NCBI RefSeq assembly: GCF_046614675.1
Contig: NZ_JBKKJT010000004.1
Location: forward strand, 1 to 64,000
Source: Chryseobacterium cupriresistens
GTDB lineage: Bacteria > Bacteroidota > Bacteroidia > Flavobacteriales > Weeksellaceae
Direction of reading: 5' to 3'
DNA: 64,000 nucleotides
Shown here one piece after another: positions 28,378 through 36,643 of the stretch. Made by a program: the position numbers and the translations under genes. Below the pieces are notes generated by a model, which worked only from the letters and a program-made list of their open reading frames with translations, did no database searches and was not told the origin of the DNA. Every line of letters starts with the position of its first letter. Positions within the stretch are counted from its first letter, which is position 1.

Positions 28378-29412
28378 ATGATTCCAAAAACAATGAAAGC
28401 GGCAGTAGTTCAGGGCTACGGCCAACCTTTGAAAATAGAAGAAGTACCTGTAAGAGAACCCGGAAGATATGAAGTCCTGGTTAAAGTCATCGCCTGTGGA
28501 GTCTGTCATACAGATTTACATGCTGTGGATGGCGACTGGCCTGCCAAACCTAAGATGCCGCTTATCCCCGGACACGAAGGAGTAGGGATCGTGGTAGCCT
28601 GCGGACCGGAAGCTTTTGTGAAAGAAGGAGATGCGGTAGGAGTTCCATGGCTGTACAGTGCTTGCGGATGCTGCGATTATTGCATTACAGGATGGGAAAC
28701 CCTTTGTGAAGCACAGAAAAACGGAGGGTATAGTGTAGATGGCGGATTTGCAGAATACGTCATTGCAGACTCAAGATATGTGGGACATTTGAAATCTGAT
28801 GTTAACTTTTTGGAAATTGCCCCAATTTTATGTGCCGGAGTCACAGTTTACAAAGGATTAAAAGAAACAGAAACAAAACCCGGCGAATGGGTAGCCATTT
28901 CAGGAATCGGTGGACTGGGACATGTAGCAGTTCAATATGCAAAAGCTATGGGAATGCATGTTGCTGCTATTGATGTAGCAGATGATAAGCTTGAACTGGC
29001 GAAAAAATTAGGTGCAGACCTTGTAGTCAATGCAAAAAACACAGATCCTGGAGAATATTTGCATAAAGAAGTCGGCGGAATGCATGGTGCATTGATTACT
29101 GCGGTTTCACCTATCGCTTTCAAACAGGGAATAGATGTACTGAGAAGAAAAGGTACCATTGCTCTGAATGGCCTGCCTCCCGGCTCTTTTGAACTCCCTA
29201 TTTTTGAAACGGTTTTGAAAAGGATCACCGTGAGAGGTTCTATTGTAGGAACCAGAAAAGACTTGCAGGAAGCATTGGATTTTGCCAATGAAGGACTGGT
29301 AAAAGCCACCGTTACTCCTGCAAAACTGGAAGATATCAATGATGTATTCGATAAAATGAAAAAAGGACAGATTGACGGCAGAATCGTTTTAGATATTGCC
29401 GGCTCAAATTAA
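28378..29412 (+). CDS. adhP: Zinc-dependent alcohol dehydrogenase
   Basis: A 344-residue medium-chain dehydrogenase that interconverts alcohols and aldehydes with NAD. Catalytic zinc ligands are seen in CGVCHTDLH (Cys40) and GHEGVG (His66, Glu67), and the structural zinc site in ACGCCDYCITGWETLC (Cys96, 99, 102, 110). The NAD-binding Rossmann motif is GIGGLGH and the final segment GQIDGRIVLDI is typical of AdhP. It lies downstream of the aldehyde dehydrogenase, separated by the G+C-rich repeat, and before DUF779. Confidence 0.93.
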   Translation: MIPKTMKAAVVQGYGQPLKIEEVPVREPGRYEVLVKVIACGVCHTDLHAVDGDWPAKPKMPLIPGHEGVGIVVACGPEAFVKEGDAVGVPWLYSACGCCDYCITGWETLCEAQKNGGYSVDGGFAEYVIADSRYVGHLKSDVNFLEIAPILCAGVTVYKGLKETETKPGEWVAISGIGGLGHVAVQYAKAMGMHVAAIDVADDKLELAKKLGADLVVNAKNTDPGEYLHKEVGGMHGALITAVSPIAFKQGIDVLRRKGTIALNGLPPGSFELPIFETVLKRITVRGSIVGTRKDLQEALDFANEGLVKATVTPAKLEDINDVFDKMKKGQIDGRIVLDIAGSN

Positions 29413-29429
29413 TTTGATGATGTATAGAT

Positions 29430-29463
29430 GATCCCGGTTAATTTATTGTACCGGGATCTTTTG
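29430..29463 (+). terminator. Terminator between adhP and the DUF779 gene
   Basis: A perfect 9-bp stem (GATCCCGGT with ACCGGGATC) and a short TTTT. The short U-tract may let part of the transcript read on into the DUF779 gene, which starts 36 bases later. Confidence 0.7.
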
Positions 29464-29499
29464 TCAATATAAGGTTTACATTAAATCAAAATAAAAACA

Positions 29500-29883
29500 A
29501 TGGAAACAAAAAGATCAAGACTTTCCGCTACGGAGCAGGCACTTGAAGTAATTGACAAGCTGGAAGATCAATACGGCCCCCTGATGTTTTACCAGGCAGG
29601 AGGATGTTGTGAGGGTACACAGCCGCAATGTTTTGAAAAAGGAGGCTTCTTTCCCAGAATGAATGATGCCATGATAGGAACCATTAACGGACATGAGTTC
29701 TGGATAGACCGCGATTTGTTTGAATACTGGAAATATTCACATTTTACCCTTGATGTTACAGAAGGTTTCGGACCCGGTGGGTTTTCACTGGAAACTCCCT
29801 TGGGAAAAACATTTAAAGTTCATTACAGGCTTTTCACTCCTGAAGAATATGAAAACCTCGAACCGGTAAAACGTAGTGAATAG
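29500..29883 (+). CDS. DUF779 protein linked to aldehyde dehydrogenase
   Basis: A 127-residue protein of the DUF779 family. The family signature is present: GPLMFYQAGGCCEGTQPQC near the start, with a Cys-Cys pair and a third Cys, then GHEFWIDRDLFEYW and GPGGFSLETPLGKTF. Genes of this family occur almost always next to aldehyde dehydrogenases of the ExaC/AcoD type, as here, but their role is unknown; a metal, redox or detoxification function through the Cys residues is only a suggestion. Confidence 0.88.
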   Translation: METKRSRLSATEQALEVIDKLEDQYGPLMFYQAGGCCEGTQPQCFEKGGFFPRMNDAMIGTINGHEFWIDRDLFEYWKYSHFTLDVTEGFGPGGFSLETPLGKTFKVHYRLFTPEEYENLEPVKRSE

Positions 29884-29901
29884 TGTACTTTAACAAAAAA
29901 G

Positions 29902-31101
29902 TCAGACCTTGACAAACCGGTTGACAAACATAGCCGCCACAATATCTCCCACAGCGTTCAGAACGGTAGCCAACGGATCTACCAATGTCCCGATGATCAT
30001 TACGGCAGGAATCGCTTCCTGGGGTAGTTTATAAACAGAAATCATCAGCATTTCCCCAATATACCCGCCGTTAGGAATTCCTCCCGCTACAATACTCACA
30101 AAAACAGTAATCCCCAAAGCTAAAAGAAGATTGGCAGGATCAAAAAAATCTTTCCCAATAATTAAGAATGCCACGTAGATCTTGATAATAGATGACATGG
30201 AAGATCCGTTTTTATGCAGTGTCGTTCCAATAGGAATCACCAGATTGGCAATAGAATTCGGAATCCCGATTTTGGAAGCCGCCTGTAAATTAGCAGGCAT
30301 TGTTGCAAAACTGCTGCAAGTGCTTATGGCGGTTAAAGTAGGGTAGATGGCATTGGTCCAGAAACTTTTGACTCCATTTTGTCCATTCGCCATAAACGCA
30401 TAGATAGAAAAGAACACAAGGAAATAAATAACTCCTGCAATATAATATAACCCTAAAGGTTTAGCATAAAATCCAAAAAGTTGTGGCCCTAAAGTAGCGA
30501 CCTGATAAGCAAAATAAGCGCCCAGACCAATAGGAGCAAGCTTCATCACCAGCAGAAGAAGTTCTTTCATCACTTCATATCCTGAAGCGATAAACACTCT
30601 GAAAGGCTGTCCTTTTTCTCCTGTTTTTCTGGCTGCAAACCCTGTCAGGAAAGCAAATACCAGAAGAGCCAGCATATTCCTTCTTGAGAAAAGCTCTGTG
30701 AATTCTCCCACGGTAAAGAAACTTACAATTCTGTTGCCCCATGTATCCTCATTGGCTGCTTCAGAAATAATCTCAGAACTTCCAGAAACCCCTGAAACCG
30801 GAAAAAGGTAGACCGCACAAATTGTGAAAACAGCTGCTGTGAGAATAAAAAATAAGAAAGTAAGGGCCATTACAAGGATGATCTTTCCAAATTTAGATTG
30901 CTGCTCCAGAGAGGCAATAGAATTGGAAACCGCAAAAAATACCAGAGGAACCACACTCACAAAAAGAAGATTCAGAAAAATATCTCCCAAAGGTTTAATG
31001 TATTCCACAAAACCGGGTGCAACAATTCCTATGATGCTTCCAACAATAATTCCTAAAAGTAAAAATATGATTCCGGAGTAGTTTTTCAATACATCTTTCA
31101 T
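29902..31101 (-). CDS. Dicarboxylate/amino acid:cation symporter (DAACS family)
   Basis: A 399-residue membrane transporter with about eight hydrophobic segments and two re-entrant hairpins, as in GltP/DctA. The first hairpin reads STCSSFATMPANL where the family has a Ser-rich tip; the second region has PIGTTLHKNGSS in place of the usual PxGATxNxDG; the last helix carries NAVGDIVAAMFVNR, matching the substrate-binding NxxGD motif. The substrate is probably a dicarboxylate or acidic amino acid moved with protons or Na+. It is monocistronic, convergent with the DUF779 gene. Confidence 0.88.
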   Translation of the reverse strand: MKDVLKNYSGIIFLLLGIIVGSIIGIVAPGFVEYIKPLGDIFLNLLFVSVVPLVFFAVSNSIASLEQQSKFGKIILVMALTFLFFILTAAVFTICAVYLFPVSGVSGSSEIISEAANEDTWGNRIVSFFTVGEFTELFSRRNMLALLVFAFLTGFAARKTGEKGQPFRVFIASGYEVMKELLLLVMKLAPIGLGAYFAYQVATLGPQLFGFYAKPLGLYYIAGVIYFLVFFSIYAFMANGQNGVKSFWTNAIYPTLTAISTCSSFATMPANLQAASKIGIPNSIANLVIPIGTTLHKNGSSMSSIIKIYVAFLIIGKDFFDPANLLLALGITVFVSIVAGGIPNGGYIGEMLMISVYKLPQEAIPAVMIIGTLVDPLATVLNAVGDIVAAMFVNRFVKV

Positions 31102-31115
31102 GTATGGCTTTTTAT

Positions 31116-31123
31116 CAAAGATA
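31116..31123 (-). promoter_or_regulatory. -7 box of the symporter gene
   Basis: Minus-strand TATCTTTG, an exact match to TAnnTTTG, 14 bases before the ATG. Confidence 0.5.
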
Positions 31124-31170
31124 GGTTTATTTTTAACATTCTGTTATACAATTTTCAGACCTAAAATTCA

Positions 31171-31178
31171 TAAATTTG
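31171..31178 (+). promoter_or_regulatory. -7 box of the cbpA-cbpM operon
   Basis: TAAATTTG matches TAnnTTTG, with transcription expected near 31185 and the ATG at 31195. Confidence 0.5.
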
Positions 31179-31194
31179 AGTAAACCTCATTTCT

Positions 31195-32109
31195 ATGGCT
31201 TATATAGATTATTATAAAATTTTAGGCGTAGATAAAAACGCAACACAGGATGATATCAAAAAAGCCTACCGGAAATTGGCAAGAAAACATCATCCCGATC
31301 TCAACCCCGGAGACAAAGAAGCAGAAAAGAAATTCAAAGAACTGAATGAAGCGAACGAAGTGCTGAGTAATCCGGAAAACAGATCAAAATATGACAAGTA
31401 CGGAGAACACTGGAAGCACGGCGAAGAATACGAAAAAGCCCAGCAGCAACAGCAAAGACAGTATCAACAACAAAGTTATAACGGAGGTTATTCCGGTGCA
31501 GACTTTGGTGGAGGTGAAGATTTCTCAGATTTCTTCCAGGATATGTTTGGCGGTGCAGGCGGTGGATTTGGCAGAAGTTCCAGAGGAAGAGCCTCTGGCA
31601 AGTTCAAAGGACAGGATATTCATGCTGAACTGAACTTAAATTTAAGGGACGCCGCAACTACTCATCCGCAAACTTTTGAAATCAATGGTAAAAAAGTAAG
31701 AATCACGATTCCTGCAGGAGTATATGACGGGCAGCAGATCAAGTTAAAAGGACATGGAAATCCAGGCGTAAACGGAGGACCCAATGGAGATTTATACATT
31801 ACCTTCAATATCCCGGCTGATCCGGATTTTGAAAGAATCGGCGATGATCTGAAAACCAAAGTCTCCATTGATTTGTATACTGCCGTTCTGGGCGGAGAAG
31901 TAAAAGTACATACGCTCCATGGAAGTGTAAACCTTAAAGTAAAACCGGAAACCCAAACCGGAATGACAGTAAGGCTTAAAGGAAAAGGTTTCCCTGTCTA
32001 TAAAAAAGAAGGAGAACACGGTGATCTTTTTGTAACCTATGAAGTGAAACTGCCAACCAACCTTACCGAAAAGCAGAAAGAACTTTTTGAACAACTAAAA
32101 AATTCCTAA
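31195..32109 (+). CDS. cbpA: DnaJ-type co-chaperone, CbpA-like
   Basis: A 304-residue co-chaperone of DnaK. The J domain (residues 4-70) has the HPD motif at 33-35. A Gln-rich then Gly/Phe-rich linker follows (about 84-125), then two DnaJ C-terminal substrate-binding domains (about 140-300). The Cys-rich zinc domain of true DnaJ is absent, which defines the CbpA class. Its stop is 3 bases before the CbpM gene, its known modulator, so the two are translationally close and belong to one operon. Confidence 0.93.
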   Translation: MAYIDYYKILGVDKNATQDDIKKAYRKLARKHHPDLNPGDKEAEKKFKELNEANEVLSNPENRSKYDKYGEHWKHGEEYEKAQQQQQRQYQQQSYNGGYSGADFGGGEDFSDFFQDMFGGAGGGFGRSSRGRASGKFKGQDIHAELNLNLRDAATTHPQTFEINGKKVRITIPAGVYDGQQIKLKGHGNPGVNGGPNGDLYITFNIPADPDFERIGDDLKTKVSIDLYTAVLGGEVKVHTLHGSVNLKVKPETQTGMTVRLKGKGFPVYKKEGEHGDLFVTYEVKLPTNLTEKQKELFEQLKNS

Positions 32110-32112
32110 GCT

Positions 32113-32415
32113 ATGAGTGAAAGAATATCACGGGAAGAACTCGTAAAAATCTATAATATAGAAATTACTTTTTTTGATGAGCTTGTAGATTACGGGCTGC
32201 TGAATATTCAGATTGAAAATAATATTCATTATCTGATGTATGAAGATCTGCCTGACCTGGAAAAATTTGCCAACTGGCATTATGATCTCGAAATTAATCT
32301 GCCCGGCCTGGAAGTGATTCATAATATGCTGAAAAAACTGGATGCGCTGAACCGCAGAAACAGAGAACTGATGAATAAACTTTCTGCAATAAGTGATCAA
32401 TATGAAGATATTTAG
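32113..32415 (+). CDS. cbpM: Chaperone modulator CbpM
   Basis: A 100-residue MerR-like protein that binds the J domain of CbpA and inhibits it. The N-terminus (RISREELVKIYNIEITFFDELVD) resembles a winged-helix start, and the C-terminus is a helical coil (IHNMLKKLDALNRRNRELMN). The pairing with the CbpA gene, 3 bases upstream, supports the call. Confidence 0.85.
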   Translation: MSERISREELVKIYNIEITFFDELVDYGLLNIQIENNIHYLMYEDLPDLEKFANWHYDLEINLPGLEVIHNMLKKLDALNRRNRELMNKLSAISDQYEDI

Positions 32416-32417
32416 TT

Positions 32418-32425
32418 TAGTTTTG
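32418..32425 (+). promoter_or_regulatory. -7 box before the YcxB-like gene
   Basis: TAGTTTTG matches TAnnTTTG exactly, 27 bases before the ATG at 32453. It overlaps the bases just after the cbpM stop codon. Confidence 0.45.
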
Positions 32426-32452
32426 TAGCTTTTTAAAGCAAACTCTATAATT

Positions 32453-32983
32453 ATGAATGAAGAAAAGGTGATTACACTAAAGCCGGACAGGAAGATTTTT
32501 GAAGATATTTATTTTAGCGGTAATCAGGGAAGTCTGCTTTTTTCACCTACTACAAAAAGTAAAACGATTGCCACCATTACAGCAGCAGTAGTTGTTTTCA
32601 TCGTTTTTCTTTTCAAAGATCTTTTGAGTAAAGAAAGTGTAGGGATTTTATACTTTTTAAGCTTTATATTTTTGCTTTGTGCTGTTTTTTTATCCGTAAG
32701 CGTTAATAAAGTTTCAAGATGGAAAAAACAGGTGAATCATTATTTAAGTGTGCTTGAAAGATGTAAAGTATATGAAATCAGGTTGGATAAGGACTTTTTC
32801 ACCGTCAATATTGATGGCGAAAAAGAAACCAGCGAATGGAAAGATTTTGAATATTTTGACAGCACTCATGAATTTATTTCTCTGGAAGGAAAATACAGCT
32901 ATATGTTTCCCAGAAAATCAATGAATGAGAAAGAATACAGCTTTCTCAAAAATACATTGAAAGAGAAAGTTAAAACCGATTAA
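32453..32983 (+). CDS. YcxB-like membrane protein
   Basis: A 176-residue membrane protein of unknown function. Two hydrophobic segments (about 43-60 and 66-86) follow a soluble start, and a soluble domain of about 80 residues (ERCKVYEIRLDKDFFTVNIDGEKETSEWKDF is its core, split here only by description) ends with FLKNTLKEKV. The strand-rich domain resembling YcxB is known from many firmicutes and flavobacteria without a proven role. It has its own promoter and shares a two-way terminator with the convergent PLP-enzyme gene. Confidence 0.55.
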   Translation: MNEEKVITLKPDRKIFEDIYFSGNQGSLLFSPTTKSKTIATITAAVVVFIVFLFKDLLSKESVGILYFLSFIFLLCAVFLSVSVNKVSRWKKQVNHYLSVLERCKVYEIRLDKDFFTVNIDGEKETSEWKDFEYFDSTHEFISLEGKYSYMFPRKSMNEKEYSFLKNTLKEKVKTD

Positions 32984-32990
32984 TAAAAAC

Positions 32991-33022
32991 AAAAACGGAG
33001 CAAAATTTTGCTCCGTTTTTTA
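32991..33022. terminator. Bidirectional terminator
   Basis: A near-perfect palindrome with arms AAAACGGAGCAAAA and TTTTGCTCCGTTTT and T-runs in both directions, between two convergent genes. Confidence 0.88.
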
Positions 33023-33038
33023 TTATATACAAGTTAGC

Positions 33039-34031
33039 TTATTTGTTCTCTTCCAACCAGCCCATTTCCTTCATCCACTCGTCATTGTAGATTTTTCCTA
33101 CATATCTTGAGCCATGGTCATGAAGTAAAACAACAATGACATCATCTTTTGTGAACTGATCTTTCATCTGAATTAAAGATGCAATAGCACTTCCGGCAGA
33201 ATATCCACAGAAAATACCTTCCTCTTTCGCCAGTTTTCTGGCATAGATAGCACCGTCTTTATCCGTTACTTTCTCAAAGTGATCAATTACAGACATATCA
33301 TAGTTTTCAGGAATAATGTCTTCCCCGATTCCTTCTGTAATATAGGTGTAAGCATGGTCATAATGCAGTTCACCTGTTTCGTGGAATTCTTTCAGAATAG
33401 AGCCATAAGTATCCACTCCGATTACTTTGATATCCTGATTTTTTTCTTTGAAAAATGTTCCGCATCCGGTGATTGTACCTCCTGTTCCGGCTCCTACGAC
33501 AAAATGAGTCAATTTTCCTTCTGTCTGTTCCCAGATTTCAGGAGCGGTAGATTCATAATGAGCAGCTCTGTTGGACAGGTTATCATATTGGTTGACATAC
33601 CATCCGTTTTCCGTTTCTTTTGCCAGTCTTTTGGAAACTGAATAATAAGAACGCGGATCGGTAGGTTTTACGTCGGTAGGGCAAACAATTACTTCAGCCC
33701 CTACAGCACGAAGAATGTCACATTTTTCCTTTGACTGTTTTGAATTGGTTACAAAGATACATTTGTACCCTTTGATGATGGCTGCCAAAGCCAGTCCCAT
33801 TCCTGTATTTCCGGAAGTTCCTTCAATAATGGTTCCTCCAGGTTTTAATCTGCCGTCTTTTTCGGCATCCTCTATCATTTTAAGAGCCATTCTGTCCTTT
33901 ACGGAGTTTCCGGGATTGAAGGTCTCTACTTTTGCTAATACCAATGCCGGAAAATCTTCACCTAATACTTTGTTAAGCTTTACCAGCGGTGTGTTACCTA
34001 TCGTTTCAAGGATATTTTTTGCGTATTTCAT
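33039..34031 (-). CDS. PLP-dependent cystathionine beta-synthase/cysteine synthase family enzyme
   Basis: A 330-residue fold-type II PLP enzyme. The Schiff-base Lys45 (NPGNSVKDRMA), the substrate loop EGTSGNTGMG and the PLP-phosphate loop GAGTGGTITG are present. The middle (QYDNLSNRAAHYESTAPEIW) and C-terminal part (VVLLHDHGSRYVGKIYNDEWM) resemble the catalytic core of eukaryotic cystathionine beta-synthase more than CysK or CysM, but the regulatory CBS domains are missing. It therefore probably joins serine or acetylserine with a thiol or homocysteine; which reaction dominates is not clear from sequence. It has a well-defined promoter and stands alone. Confidence 0.85.
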   Translation of the reverse strand: MKYAKNILETIGNTPLVKLNKVLGEDFPALVLAKVETFNPGNSVKDRMALKMIEDAEKDGRLKPGGTIIEGTSGNTGMGLALAAIIKGYKCIFVTNSKQSKEKCDILRAVGAEVIVCPTDVKPTDPRSYYSVSKRLAKETENGWYVNQYDNLSNRAAHYESTAPEIWEQTEGKLTHFVVGAGTGGTITGCGTFFKEKNQDIKVIGVDTYGSILKEFHETGELHYDHAYTYITEGIGEDIIPENYDMSVIDHFEKVTDKDGAIYARKLAKEEGIFCGYSAGSAIASLIQMKDQFTKDDVIVVLLHDHGSRYVGKIYNDEWMKEMGWLEENK

Positions 34032-34050
34032 AAATGTTTTATAAGCGGCA

Positions 34051-34058
34051 CAAAGATA
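34051..34058 (-). promoter_or_regulatory. -7 box of the PLP-enzyme gene
   Basis: Minus-strand TATCTTTG, exact TAnnTTTG match, 20 bases before the ATG. The DnaA-box cluster begins 23 bases further upstream. Confidence 0.55.
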
Positions 34059-34080
34059 AGGCTTTTAAAATTATCTGTGC

Positions 34081-34111
34081 TGTGGATAACGTGTGGATAA
34101 GTTGTGGATAA
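34081..34111. other. Cluster of three perfect DnaA boxes
   Basis: TGTGGATAA, the reverse complement of the DnaA box TTATCCACA, occurs at 34081-34089, 34092-34100 and 34103-34111, each 11 bases from the next, so all lie on one face of the helix. A TGATACACA (one change from TTATACACA) follows at 34125-34133 in the opposite orientation. The adjacent A+T-rich tandem repeat could be an unwinding element. This could be a replication origin, or a DnaA-titrating or regulatory site. Confidence 0.6.
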
Positions 34112-34144
34112 CACTGAAATCAACTGATACACAATCAATAACTT

Positions 34145-34210
34145 TCAATTATCAATTATCAATTATCAATTATCAATTATCAATTATCAATTATCAATTA
34201 TCAATTATCA
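34145..34210. repeat. A+T-rich 7-bp tandem repeat, 9.4 copies
   Basis: The unit TCAATTA is repeated nine times without a mismatch, plus TCA, covering 66 bases. It ends 2 bases before the coding end of the LolE-like permease gene. Such perfect short repeats often vary in copy number between strains. The only open frame through it is a by-product of the repeat. Confidence 0.95.
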
Positions 34211-34212
34211 GG

Positions 34213-35442
34213 TTAGTTGTACTTAATCGCTTTCACCGGAGAAATCTTACTGATCAGGTAGCTCGGAATAATCAAAGCCAGTCCTGAGATAATAAGAATT
34301 CCTACTGAGATGGAGACAATAGCAATAGGGTTAAGATCTACCGGAACGGTGCTTACATAATAATTTTCAGGATTCAGCTTGATAACTCCAAAGAATTTCT
34401 GGATTAAAATCAATCCCAATCCGATAGCATTTCCGTACAAAAGCCCTGGAATCATAATAATCAGGGTATAATTGATAAAGGTAGCTCTTATCTGTGAATT
34501 GCTTGCGCCTAATGTTTTGAGAAGACCAATAGAATTGGTTCTTTCGATAATAAGGATCAGCAAAACCATAATGATATTGATGACCACTACGATAAGCATA
34601 ATAATAATGATCAAAGCAATATTGGTATCAAAAATACTGATCCAGTCTGTAATCTGCGGGAATTTTTCTGTCGCTTTCTCAGCATAATTTTTATACCCGA
34701 TCAGTTTCTCAATGTCAGGAAAATCTTTGTCGATATCATTCACATTCTTCAGGAAGATATCGATTCCGCCAATTTCATCAGGTTTCATATCCTGAATTTT
34801 TCTGGCATGATTGATACCGCCGATAACGAATTGCTCGTCAATGAGCTTGATATCCGTTCTGTAAATTCCGATAACTCTGAACTTACGGTAAAGCGGTTTC
34901 TGATCAGCTTTTAAAAATACGGTTACAATGCTGTCATTCAATTTAAGATGAAGGTCATTGGCTACTTTCTGAGAAATCGCTACATCACTATTGAATCCTT
35001 TTTCTGTTACCTTCGGAGTTGTTCCGGCTATAAGGAATTTTTTAAATCTTAAACTATCAAAATCCTTACCGATTCCTTTAAATATAATGCCTGCGAAATT
35101 GTGCTCATTACGCATAATTCCGGTAACTGTTACATATTTTTGAGTGCTTTCCACATCGGGAAGTTCTTTTATCTTGGCAATATTCAGTCCCTGATTGTCC
35201 AGTACAGAAGTATTGTATGAAGAATTGGATCTTGTGGATCTTACGGTAATATGTCCGCTGAAATCAGCCAGCCTTTCTTTGATAGCTTTTTTTGAACCAA
35301 AACCGGTGGCTACGGTAATGAGGGAAACAATAATTCCCAATGCTACGGAAAGCCTGCCAATGAAGATGATAACCCTTGAAAGGTTATTTTTGTTATCTTT
35401 GGAAAATGCTATTTTTCTAGAGAAATATAAAGGAAATTTCAA
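34213..35442 (-). CDS. LolE/MacB-type ABC transporter permease (FtsX family)
   Basis: A 409-residue inner-membrane permease. One N-terminal membrane helix (about 25-45), a large periplasmic domain (about 50-260) and three C-terminal helices with the FtsX-family pattern (IIIMLIVVVINIIMVLLILIIERTNSIGLLKTLG region, then two more) fit lipoprotein-releasing permeases. The open frame extends to 35511 from an ATG, but that would overlap the divergent NamZ-like gene by 65 bases with residues unlike the family; the TTG at 35442 (MKFPLYFSRKIAFSK) avoids this and is preferred. It probably works with an ATPase encoded elsewhere, in lipoprotein release or a related export task. Confidence 0.8.
   Translation of the reverse strand: MKFPLYFSRKIAFSKDNKNNLSRVIIFIGRLSVALGIIVSLITVATGFGSKKAIKERLADFSGHITVRSTRSNSSYNTSVLDNQGLNIAKIKELPDVESTQKYVTVTGIMRNEHNFAGIIFKGIGKDFDSLRFKKFLIAGTTPKVTEKGFNSDVAISQKVANDLHLKLNDSIVTVFLKADQKPLYRKFRVIGIYRTDIKLIDEQFVIGGINHARKIQDMKPDEIGGIDIFLKNVNDIDKDFPDIEKLIGYKNYAEKATEKFPQITDWISIFDTNIALIIIIMLIVVVINIIMVLLILIIERTNSIGLLKTLGASNSQIRATFINYTLIIMIPGLLYGNAIGLGLILIQKFFGVIKLNPENYYVSTVPVDLNPIAIVSISVGILIISGLALIIPSYLISKISPVKAIKYN
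35385..35401 (+). promoter_or_regulatory. Tandem -7 boxes of the NamZ-like gene inside the divergent permease gene
   Basis: TATTTTTG (35385-35392) and TATCTTTG (35394-35401) both match TAnnTTTG. The second would start transcription about 39 bases before the ATG at 35447. Both lie within the opposite-strand permease coding sequence. Confidence 0.45.
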
Positions 35443-35446
35443 GCTT

Positions 35447-36643
35447 ATGAATTTAGATTTCAAAATTAAAAATTTACTTCTGATTTGCCTAATTTTTTTA
35501 GGAGTATTCAACCAATATTATTCTCAGACTCAAGTTCAACCGGATTTTAAAACGGGTGCCGACCAGCCTGAAATCTATCTGCCGCTGTTAAAAAATAAAA
35601 CAATAGGGGTGGTAACCAATCAGACAGGTTTAATGAGTGATAAAACCCACCTGGTTGATTTTCTTGTAAAAAACGGAATTAAAATCAAGTCTATTTTCGC
35701 TCCTGAACATGGTTTCAGAGGAGATGCAGATGCAGGTGCAAAAGTGAAGAACGGAGTAGATGTGAAGACCGGAATTCCCATTGTTTCACTATATGGAAAT
35801 AATAAAAAACCAAAGCCGGAACAGCTTTCCGGAATTGATGTGGTTGTTTTTGATATTCAGGATGTTGGAGTGAGGTTTTACACGTATATTTCCACTTTGT
35901 CTTACCTGATGGAGGCAGGCGCTGAAAACAATGTGGAGATCATGGTTTTAGATCGTCCCAATCCGCATGACGGATATACCGACGGTCCTGTATTGAGGAA
36001 AAAATGGGCAAGTTTTGTTGGACTTCACGAAGTTCCTGTAGTATATGGACTGACAATAGGAGAGTATGGAAAGATGGTAAACGGAGAGAAATGGCTTAAA
36101 AATCAAGTACAGGCGAAATATACGCTTGTTCCGATGAAGAATTATCATAAAAAACAGCGTTACCCAATACTTGATAAACCTTCTCCTAATTTACCCAATG
36201 ATAAAGCTATTAATTTATATCCAAGCCTTTGCTTTTTTGAAGGTACTCAGGTTTCTGTAGGAAGAGGAACAGATCTTCCTTTCCAGATTTATGGTTCTCC
36301 ATGGACGGAAAATCTGCCTTATCAGTTTACGCCTAAACCAAGTTATGGTGCTAAAGATCCTTTCCTGAACGGGAAGCTGTGTTATGGTGAAAACCTTTCC
36401 GATTATCCTAAAGATTTAAGAGAACTAAATCTTGAATGGGTAATCAAAGCATATCAGAATTATAAAAATCCACAGCAGGATTTCTTCCTGAAAAATCTGT
36501 GGTTTGATACTTTATCCGGAACTGATGAATTGAGAAAACAGATCATCGCAGGAAAATCAATTCCGGAAATTAAAGATTCATGGAAAAAAGATCTGGGAAG
36601 TTTCGAAAAGATCAGAACCAGATATGTGGTGTATGAAGATTAA
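35447..36643 (+). CDS. namZ: NamZ-like exo-beta-N-acetylmuramidase (DUF1343)
   Basis: A 398-residue exported protein. The frame opens at 35195, but the ATG at 35447 starts a signal peptide (NLLLICLIFLGVFNQYYSQ) and lies outside the divergent permease. Two-domain DUF1343 features are clear: FAPEHGFRGDADAGAKV, VFDIQDVGVRFYTYISTL, LDRPNPHDG and FFEGTQVSVGRGTDLPFQ. NamZ of Bacillus and Tannerella removes terminal N-acetylmuramic acid from peptidoglycan fragments, so this enzyme probably recycles or scavenges murein in the periplasm. Confidence 0.88.
   Translation: MNLDFKIKNLLLICLIFLGVFNQYYSQTQVQPDFKTGADQPEIYLPLLKNKTIGVVTNQTGLMSDKTHLVDFLVKNGIKIKSIFAPEHGFRGDADAGAKVKNGVDVKTGIPIVSLYGNNKKPKPEQLSGIDVVVFDIQDVGVRFYTYISTLSYLMEAGAENNVEIMVLDRPNPHDGYTDGPVLRKKWASFVGLHEVPVVYGLTIGEYGKMVNGEKWLKNQVQAKYTLVPMKNYHKKQRYPILDKPSPNLPNDKAINLYPSLCFFEGTQVSVGRGTDLPFQIYGSPWTENLPYQFTPKPSYGAKDPFLNGKLCYGENLSDYPKDLRELNLEWVIKAYQNYKNPQQDFFLKNLWFDTLSGTDELRKQIIAGKSIPEIKDSWKKDLGSFEKIRTRYVVYED

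Noticed and set aside
34145..34210. Possible CRISPR array
   Set aside because: The units are contiguous 7-mers without spacers and no cas genes are nearby.
34093..34287. 64-residue frame with repeated QLSIINY units
   Set aside because: It is a translation of the 7-bp tandem repeat and overlaps the real permease gene on the other strand.
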